Positions 6,701 through 11,059 of a stretch of DNA of 11,059 nt are shown in pieces (within the stretch, counting starts at the first letter, position 1; every line of letters begins with the position of its first letter). The position numbers were made by a program, and so were the translations under genes. The DNA is taken from contig CANRLB010000034.1 in assembly GCA_947631365.1 (NCBI GenBank), positions 1-11,059 of the forward strand. Reading direction: 5' to 3'. The notes under the pieces were generated by a model. The model saw nothing but the letters and a program-made list of their open reading frames with translations. It was not told the DNA's origin and searched no databases. The stretch is from an uncultured Bacilli bacterium. GTDB taxonomy: Bacteria; Bacillota_I; Bacilli_A; RF39; UBA660.

Positions 6701-8079
6701 ACCATTTCATCAGTAATATTAGTTAGTTCAACAATTTTTTCTGGTAATTTACATCCAGGATCAATTAATTCATCAAAACGATCTGTTATAATTCCATTTT
6801 TAATTTTAACGGCTCCAATTTCAATCATTTGATCTTTATAAGGAGTAAAACCAGTTGTTTCTGTATCAAATACAACATATTCTTCTTCTAATAAATCATA
6901 ATCTTTTAAATTATAAATTAAATCATTCTCGTTATTTACAACACTCATTTCAGCACCATAAATAACTTTAAATTTATCTTCTTCTTTTTCAATTCCTTTA
7001 TTTATATCACAAACAGTATGATATAAATCAGGATAACTTTGTAAGCAATCATGATCAGTTACTGCAACAGCTTTATGGCCTAAAGAATGAGCAAATTTAA
7101 CTAATGATGCGGCATCAATAACACCATCCATTGCACTCATCATAGTATGCGTATGAAGTTCTACTCTTTTTTCTTCTTCTAAATCCTCAACTAAAGTATC
7201 TTTGCTTTTAATAGATTCAATACTTAAACCATTTAAAACTATTTGCTTTAAATAATTATCCATCTCTACGTTGCCAACAATCCTATACCATTTGCCTTCC
7301 TTTATTCCTTTTCTTATTTGATCATATTCTTCTTTTTTAAACCGCACAAACTTAACTAAAAAACTATCTGTTTTATCACTAACTTTTAAATTAATAATAT
7401 AAGCTGTCCCTTTTTGTCCTTTTCTCTCACTACTATCTATACCAAAAATATAACCTTCAATGATGATACCTTTTTGTTCACCAATAATATTTTTAATTAA
7501 AGTAGCGTCACCATCTTTATGAAAGCCAAAAATAACTGGACTTTCTTCCTTTTTTTCTATTTTTGCTTCTTTAACAAAAGCCATTTCTTTTTTTAATTCT
7601 TCATTTAACTTTTGGTTAACGGACACTTCAATTAAATAATCTCCTAAACCATATTTTTTTAAATTATCAATAATATCATGTTCTATTTCTTTTAAAGCTG
7701 CTACTTCATTATCACTACTTACTTCTAAATATATAGTATGATCTTCTATTTCTTTAAAACAATTTTCTAAACTCATTAAAGATGGATGTTCAAATATTAT
7801 TGAATTTAATATTTTATTAAAGTATTCTTTAGTATCTTCTATAGTAACATTATCATAAATAAATTTAATTAAACAACTATCTACACCATTAATTCCTTTT
7901 TGAGCATGATTTAATAAATCATTTACTAAATCATAATTTAAGATATTAAGGCATTTTAAATAAACGGTATAAATTTTTAATTCTTTATTAAATACCACTT
8001 TTTCGATACTAATTTTATTTAAAATTTCATCATCACATTCAAAATTGATACTATCTAAAAATCTTTTTACTTCTTCCAT
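3751..8079 (-). CDS. polC: DNA polymerase III alpha subunit, PolC type (Gram-positive), with proofreading exonuclease
   Basis: The main replicative polymerase of low-GC Gram-positives, extending both strands with its own 3'-5' proofreading. Domains in order over 1442 residues: N-terminal region (about 1-190); OB fold (about 200-290); PHP domain beginning ELHTHT (about 307) with TDHD nearby; DEDDh exonuclease inserted in the PHP domain (FDTETTGF about 401, HNAKFD, and HHRADYD about 545); the second PHP part (SDAHH about 725); a zinc finger with two CPKC pairs (about 904 and 935); and the polymerase core with catalytic PDIDLNFSD (about 962), GQHPGG (about 1036) and FPKAHAAAY (about 1265). The last five residues, QLSLF, are a classic sliding-clamp binding motif. 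All exonuclease residues are present. Length matches B. subtilis PolC (about 1437). Its ATG follows the dnaE stop after one base. Confidence 0.98.
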   Translation of the reverse strand: MEEVKRFLDSINFECDDEILNKISIEKVVFNKELKIYTVYLKCLNILNYDLVNDLLNHAQKGINGVDSCLIKFIYDNVTIEDTKEYFNKILNSIIFEHPSLMSLENCFKEIEDHTIYLEVSSDNEVAALKEIEHDIIDNLKKYGLGDYLIEVSVNQKLNEELKKEMAFVKEAKIEKKEESPVIFGFHKDGDATLIKNIIGEQKGIIIEGYIFGIDSSERKGQKGTAYIINLKVSDKTDSFLVKFVRFKKEEYDQIRKGIKEGKWYRIVGNVEMDNYLKQIVLNGLSIESIKSKDTLVEDLEEEKRVELHTHTMMSAMDGVIDAASLVKFAHSLGHKAVAVTDHDCLQSYPDLYHTVCDINKGIEKEEDKFKVIYGAEMSVVNNENDLIYNLKDYDLLEEEYVVFDTETTGFTPYKDQMIEIGAVKIKNGIITDRFDELIDPGCKLPEKIVELTNITDEMVKGKDNEENVTKRFLEFIGSSPLVAHNAKFDIGFVSASMNKYNLGEFKNTVIDTMSMARTLYPEWKNHKLSTLVKQLEVPWDESAHHRADYDSEGTAIGFYKMCKVLSNRNIETTTKLYNSINKDELLKFLRPFHMSVLVQNKVGLKNLFKLISFANTKYLYKGDQPKLPREELISHREGLLFGSGCVNGEIFNSAFTKEDEELAKMMQFYDYIEVQPPEAYSFLCDMETSSIKNMGDIYTQIKRIVKVAEEAGVMVCATSDAHHLTREDKIYRDIIINQKFNGKLHPLNKRGITPPDMHFYTTREMLDAFAFLGEEKAKEIVVTNPNNIASRCEIVEVIIETGGVPFSPRIENSKEIVEEMVYTKAKDWYGDPLPDNIKDRIEQELKGIIGGGFDVIYLIAQKLVKKSNDDGFLVGSRGSVGSSFVATMMGITEVNPLPSHYRCPKCKHSIFKDENGEDLALKYGIGFDLPDKDCPKCGTKMIKDGEDMPFATFLGFNADKVPDIDLNFSDLNQAAAHEYTKVLFGEDNVYRAGTIGTVAEKTAYGFVKGYCEEKNIVMRGVEMERLAAGCVGVKRTTGQHPGGIVVIPGYMDVYDFTPYQYPAENTDASWRTTHFDYHAIDQDVLKLDILGHTDPTQLRMLQDLTKIDVKTVPFDDKETMGLFLSPEPLGVTKEQIMNDTGTLGVPEFGTPFTIGMLRDTKPTTFGELIKISGLSHGTDVWLGNAQELIRKGVVPFKDVIGCRDDIMVFLIQCGMEPIKAFKIMEFVRKGKASKDPEGWKAHKETMIAAGIPDWYIGSCEKIKYMFPKAHAAAYVMSAFRIAYFKVHYPAEYYASYFSTRFDIFEIETMVKGYDAIKMRINEIIGKGYEATSRETELLETLKLALEATARGFKFGNIDIEKSEAKNYVIADDKVTLISPFSALEGLGGAIANQIVEERNKKAFYCVEDFQERGKVNASTMDKLRSLGVFNSMPESAQLSLF

Positions 8080-8080
8080 T

Positions 8081-10942
8081 TTAAATTCCTTCCAACTTAC
8101 TTACAACAACACTGTATTTATCAAATCTTTTCGTTACTATTCCCCATACTTTAATCATATCATTTATCTTTAAATTTTTAATCATATAAAAATTTTGAGG
8201 AAAAATAGTTAGATCTCCACTTCCTGTTTCATCACTAGCCCGTATAAATGCCATATCTTCATTTTTTTTCGTTTTTATTCTCTTAATATCCTCTATCATA
8301 ACATAAAGATAAACATTTTTAAATGTATTATCTATGATATTTTCAAATTTCACAACATTATTACTAATTTCAACACTTGCGGGATGATTACTAATAAAAA
8401 AGCCATAACTATTTATTTCATTATTTCTTAAAATACTTATATCATATTCATTTTTTTCTATAATATTAGGTTTTAAAGTGTATTCACCAAGATCTTTATA
8501 TAAGTTTCCATAATTAATAAATTCATCTAAATTAGTAATCAATGTTTGATTATTATAGTTAAAATTATTTAAAGCCCCAGCATTAATTAACATTTGATAT
8601 TCGCCCTTAGTTATAAATGAAGATGTTCTTTTGAAAAAATCAAAAATATCTTTATATAAACCTAGGCTATTACGATCATCTAAAATATTTTTAATTAAAT
8701 CACTTTTAATATTTTTAATAAGTTTAAAGGGCAAATAAACAATATTTTGATTTAAGATGAAATTATCATCTGATTTATTAATATCAACTTTATTAATATT
8801 TATATGATTTTGTTTTAAATAGGCTAAATGTTTTTTAATTTTTTCGATGCTACCGATAGCACTATTTAACTGTTCAAAGGTAAATAAAGTTGGATAATGA
8901 ACTTTTAAATAAGCCATTTGATAAGATATAATAGCATAAGCAACTGAATGAGCTTTATTAAAACCATAAGATGCAAATTTTAAAATATGATCAAAAATAT
9001 TTACTGCTAATGCAGAATCATAACCATTTTTGATAGCTCTTTTTAAAAATTCATCTTTTTTCTCTAAAATAATATTCATTTTCTTTTTAGACATAGCTCT
9101 TCTAATATTATCAGCTTCAGCATAAGTAAAAGAAGCCATTTTAACTAAAATACTAATTACTTGTTCCTGATAAACAATAACCCCATAAGTTTCTTCTAAA
9201 ATACTTTTTAAATCTTCATGATAATAAGTTATTTTTTCTTTGCCATCTTTTCTTTTGATATAAGTTTCTAATTCCTGACTAGGACCTGGACGAACTAAAG
9301 CAATACTAGCCACTAATTCATTAAAGTTTTGAGGGCGATACTTAGTCAGCATACTTTTAAAAGCGGGAGTTTCAAATTGAAAAATGCCATCAGTATCAGA
9401 TGCCGAAAATAAATCATATACCTTTTGGTCATTTAAAGGAATATTATTAATATCAAAATCTTTTATTTTACTCGTTATATTACTAATAATATTTAAATTT
9501 TTTAAACCTAAAAAATCCATTTTTAATAAGCCTAAATCTTCTAAATATTCCATTGTAACACCCGTTAAATAAACATCATTATTTTTATACATAGGAATTA
9601 TTTCATCTAATGGGCGATTTCCAATAACAATACCAGCTGCATGAGTACTAATATTTCTTTTTAAACCTTCTAATTTTAAACAAATTTTATATAATTCTTT
9701 TAAATTTTCATAATTATTTAAATAATCATTAACTACCTTTATTTTTAAATTATTTTTTAAATCTTTTTCTTTATCAATAACTTTTAAAAATTTATTTAGT
9801 AATCTTTCATCAATTTTTAATATTTTTCCAACTTCTCTTAAAACTAATCTGGTTTTGAGGGTAGCAAAAGTAAGTCCCCCAGAAACATTATTTTCACCAT
9901 ATTTTTTCTTAACGTACGAAATAACTTCTTCTCTTCTAGTACTATCAAAATCTATATCTATATCAGGCATGGTTACTCTTTCATAATTTAAAAATCTTTC
10001 AAATAATAAATTATATTTTATGGGGTCAATATCCGTTATACCAATCACATAACTTACTAAAGATCCGGCAGCACTTCCTCTTCCTGGACCAACTAAAATG
10101 CCATTTTTTTTAGCATATAAAACATAATCATATACTATTAAAAAGTAATCAACAAAGCCCATTTGGTTTATGACTTTTAATTCATAACTTAAACGATCAA
10201 GATAGGTTTTTGGAACATTTCCCCCTAATCTTTTATTTAAACCTTTCAAACATAAATTGGTTAAAAACTCTTTTGAATTATCACAATATTTGGGAATATA
10301 TCTTTCTTTATCATCCAAGTTTAAATTAAGTAATCTTTCAACTTCATCTATTTTAGCTAAATCAAATTCCGTTAAATTATCATAATCAAAATAAAAATGA
10401 TAATCTTCTTTTTCTATTTCTTCTAAAAGATGAAGATATTTTAAATATGGTCCATCTTCAAATTTAAATGCTTTTATATTATTTACATAAACAACATTTT
10501 GACTTTTTATTAACTCGTTTTGTAATTCCTCTTTATTTTCATAACCCAAATAAACAGTTTCCATAAATGCTAAATCTTCATATATATTTATACTTTGATA
10601 AGGAATTATAACAAGGAGGTTATCACTTAAATTTTTTAGTTCAATTATACTAACATTTCTTTCCGTAATAATAGTATTTATTTTAAGCAAGTTTTTGTAA
10701 CCTATTTTATTTTTGGCATATAAATAAATTTGATAATTATTTAAAGTAATTTCTAAACCAACTATGGGTTTAATATTGTGAGATTTACAAGTTTTATAAA
10801 ACTCAATTACCCCAAAAAGATTAGTATCACATATAGCACAACTTTGAATATTTTTGGCAACACAAAAGTTAATTAAATCTGATACTTTAATTAGACTTTT
10901 TAAAAGGCTATAATCAGTTGTAACTTTAAGTGGTGTATACAT
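8081..10942 (-). CDS. dnaE: DNA polymerase III alpha subunit, DnaE type, short and with a degenerate PHP domain
   Basis: In Gram-positives DnaE is the second, error-prone replicative polymerase that extends primers before handing over to PolC. The 953-residue protein has an N-terminal PHP-like region (about 1-210). Its core carries PGRGSAAGS (about 284), catalytic MPDIDIDF (about 324), STHAAGIVIG (about 430), LKMDFLGLKN (about 472) and FNKAHSVAYA (about 660). A helix-hairpin-helix region around LINAGAL (about 785) and a C-terminal OB fold (about 870-953) follow. There is no exonuclease domain. It is shorter than B. subtilis DnaE (about 1115). The PHP metal ligands look lost: T8 replaces the usual His of the VHSxYS motif, CDTN (38-41) replaces TDHGN, and NNIKAF stands where NDxHYL is expected. 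The start is supported by AAAGGA 7 nt upstream. polC follows after one base. Confidence 0.96.
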   Translation of the reverse strand: MYTPLKVTTDYSLLKSLIKVSDLINFCVAKNIQSCAICDTNLFGVIEFYKTCKSHNIKPIVGLEITLNNYQIYLYAKNKIGYKNLLKINTIITERNVSIIELKNLSDNLLVIIPYQSINIYEDLAFMETVYLGYENKEELQNELIKSQNVVYVNNIKAFKFEDGPYLKYLHLLEEIEKEDYHFYFDYDNLTEFDLAKIDEVERLLNLNLDDKERYIPKYCDNSKEFLTNLCLKGLNKRLGGNVPKTYLDRLSYELKVINQMGFVDYFLIVYDYVLYAKKNGILVGPGRGSAAGSLVSYVIGITDIDPIKYNLLFERFLNYERVTMPDIDIDFDSTRREEVISYVKKKYGENNVSGGLTFATLKTRLVLREVGKILKIDERLLNKFLKVIDKEKDLKNNLKIKVVNDYLNNYENLKELYKICLKLEGLKRNISTHAAGIVIGNRPLDEIIPMYKNNDVYLTGVTMEYLEDLGLLKMDFLGLKNLNIISNITSKIKDFDINNIPLNDQKVYDLFSASDTDGIFQFETPAFKSMLTKYRPQNFNELVASIALVRPGPSQELETYIKRKDGKEKITYYHEDLKSILEETYGVIVYQEQVISILVKMASFTYAEADNIRRAMSKKKMNIILEKKDEFLKRAIKNGYDSALAVNIFDHILKFASYGFNKAHSVAYAIISYQMAYLKVHYPTLFTFEQLNSAIGSIEKIKKHLAYLKQNHININKVDINKSDDNFILNQNIVYLPFKLIKNIKSDLIKNILDDRNSLGLYKDIFDFFKRTSSFITKGEYQMLINAGALNNFNYNNQTLITNLDEFINYGNLYKDLGEYTLKPNIIEKNEYDISILRNNEINSYGFFISNHPASVEISNNVVKFENIIDNTFKNVYLYVMIEDIKRIKTKKNEDMAFIRASDETGSGDLTIFPQNFYMIKNLKINDMIKVWGIVTKRFDKYSVVVSKLEGI
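8087..8093 (-). promoter_or_regulatory. polC ribosome binding site inside the end of dnaE
   Basis: The minus strand reads GGAAGGA within the last sense codons of dnaE, 7 nt before the polC ATG. The dnaE stop (8081-8083) falls between this site and the start, giving TAA-A-ATG. Terminating ribosomes could re-initiate on polC, coupling output of the two polymerases. Confidence 0.75.
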
Positions 10943-10961
10943 AATATCTTCCTTTAAATTA

Positions 10962-10970
10962 ATTATAACA
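10962..10970 (-). promoter_or_regulatory. Extended -10 promoter of dnaE-polC
   Basis: The minus strand reads TGTTATAAT: a perfect -10 (plus 10962-10967) with the TG extension one base upstream. The hexamer 17 nt further (TTATGT, plus 10985-10990) is a poor -35, as extended -10 promoters allow. Transcription would start near 10955, giving a leader of about 12 nt. It lies back to back with the plus-strand promoter at 10997. Confidence 0.65.
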
Positions 10971-10996
10971 CAAAGAAGAAATTTACATAAAAATAT

Positions 10997-11025
10997 TTGA
11001 CATATTATTTAATATATGATAAAGT
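10997..11025 (+). promoter_or_regulatory. Sigma-A promoter of the gene starting at 11052
   Basis: A perfect TTGACA (10997-11002), a 17-nt spacer ending in TGA, then TAAAGT (11020-11025), an imperfect -10 rescued by a TGn extension. The expected start is near 11032, about 20 nt before the ATG. TATGAT at 11015-11020 resembles a -10 better but sits only 12 nt from the -35. Confidence 0.65.
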
Positions 11026-11051
11026 TTTTAAAGAGAAAAAGGAGGCACAAT

Positions 11052-11059
11052 ATGGCAAA
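11052..11059 (+). CDS. Start of an unidentified gene, cut by the window edge
   Basis: Only ATG GCA AA is present (Met-Ala-Lys or Asn). The call rests on the ribosome binding site AAAGGAGG (11038-11045), the best in the window, 6 nt before the ATG, together with the promoter at 10997-11025. The strong signals suggest a well-expressed gene, transcribed away from dnaE. Its product cannot be named from two and a half codons. Confidence 0.6.

Noticed and set aside
9384..9572. Plus-strand 62-codon frame opposite dnaE with a hydrophobic middle
   Set aside because: Antisense to the conserved LKMDFLGLKN region. The hydrophobic run is what the complement of Lys/Asn/Asp-rich coding gives.
1..11059. Alternative genetic code with TGA as tryptophan, as in mycoplasmas
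   Set aside because: All complete genes are full length without in-frame TGA, tryptophan is TGG, and all stops are TAA, so nothing calls for recoding.

Overview
The window is AT-rich (about 12-25% GC in several lines counted by eye, rising to 32-40% in the polC core). Its genes are compact and every complete one ends in TAA. The replicative polymerases are of the low-GC Gram-positive type: a PolC with built-in exonuclease beside an exonuclease-less DnaE. With yqeG and yqeH, this points to a Firmicutes or Mycoplasmatota-related bacterium, perhaps one of the uncultured small-genome gut Bacilli lineages. Tryptophan is encoded by TGG and no gene needs TGA read-through, so the standard code fits. 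The presence of mutL argues against the classical mycoplasmas. The lineage is an inference.

Layout. Positions 1-123 (minus) hold the N-terminal 41 codons of a small membrane or secreted protein cut by the window edge. Positions 124-235 are a divergent control region with three 17-bp inverted-repeat operators built on TATACG-N5-CGTATA. They are arranged around a near-consensus promoter for the membrane-protein gene. Positions 236-472 (plus) encode a 78-residue XRE/Cro-type repressor. A bidirectional terminator is shared with the converging mutL.

Positions 483-3602 (minus) form a compact unit yqeG-yqeH-mutL: a HAD-family phosphatase, a circularly permuted ribosome-assembly GTPase, and the mismatch-repair endonuclease/ATPase. 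The yqeG/yqeH pair overlaps by 8 nt and mutL follows after 14 nt. A long A/T hairpin at 3696-3743 separates this unit from the one upstream.

Positions 3751-10942 (minus) hold dnaE followed by polC with a single base between them, so both replicative polymerases appear to be made from one transcript. Past the dnaE promoter is a divergent, well-formed promoter and Shine-Dalgarno for a plus-strand gene that starts at 11052 and is cut after eight bases.

Most of the window is housekeeping: replication, mismatch repair and ribosome assembly. The parts that stand out are the three-operator XRE switch facing an unidentified membrane protein, the dnaE-polC tandem, the apparently dead PHP domain in DnaE beside an intact one in PolC, and motif substitutions in YqeG (DxN for DxD) and YqeH (NKCE for NKxD). 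No mobile element, CRISPR array, tRNA or rRNA was seen, and I found no clear new multi-gene system.
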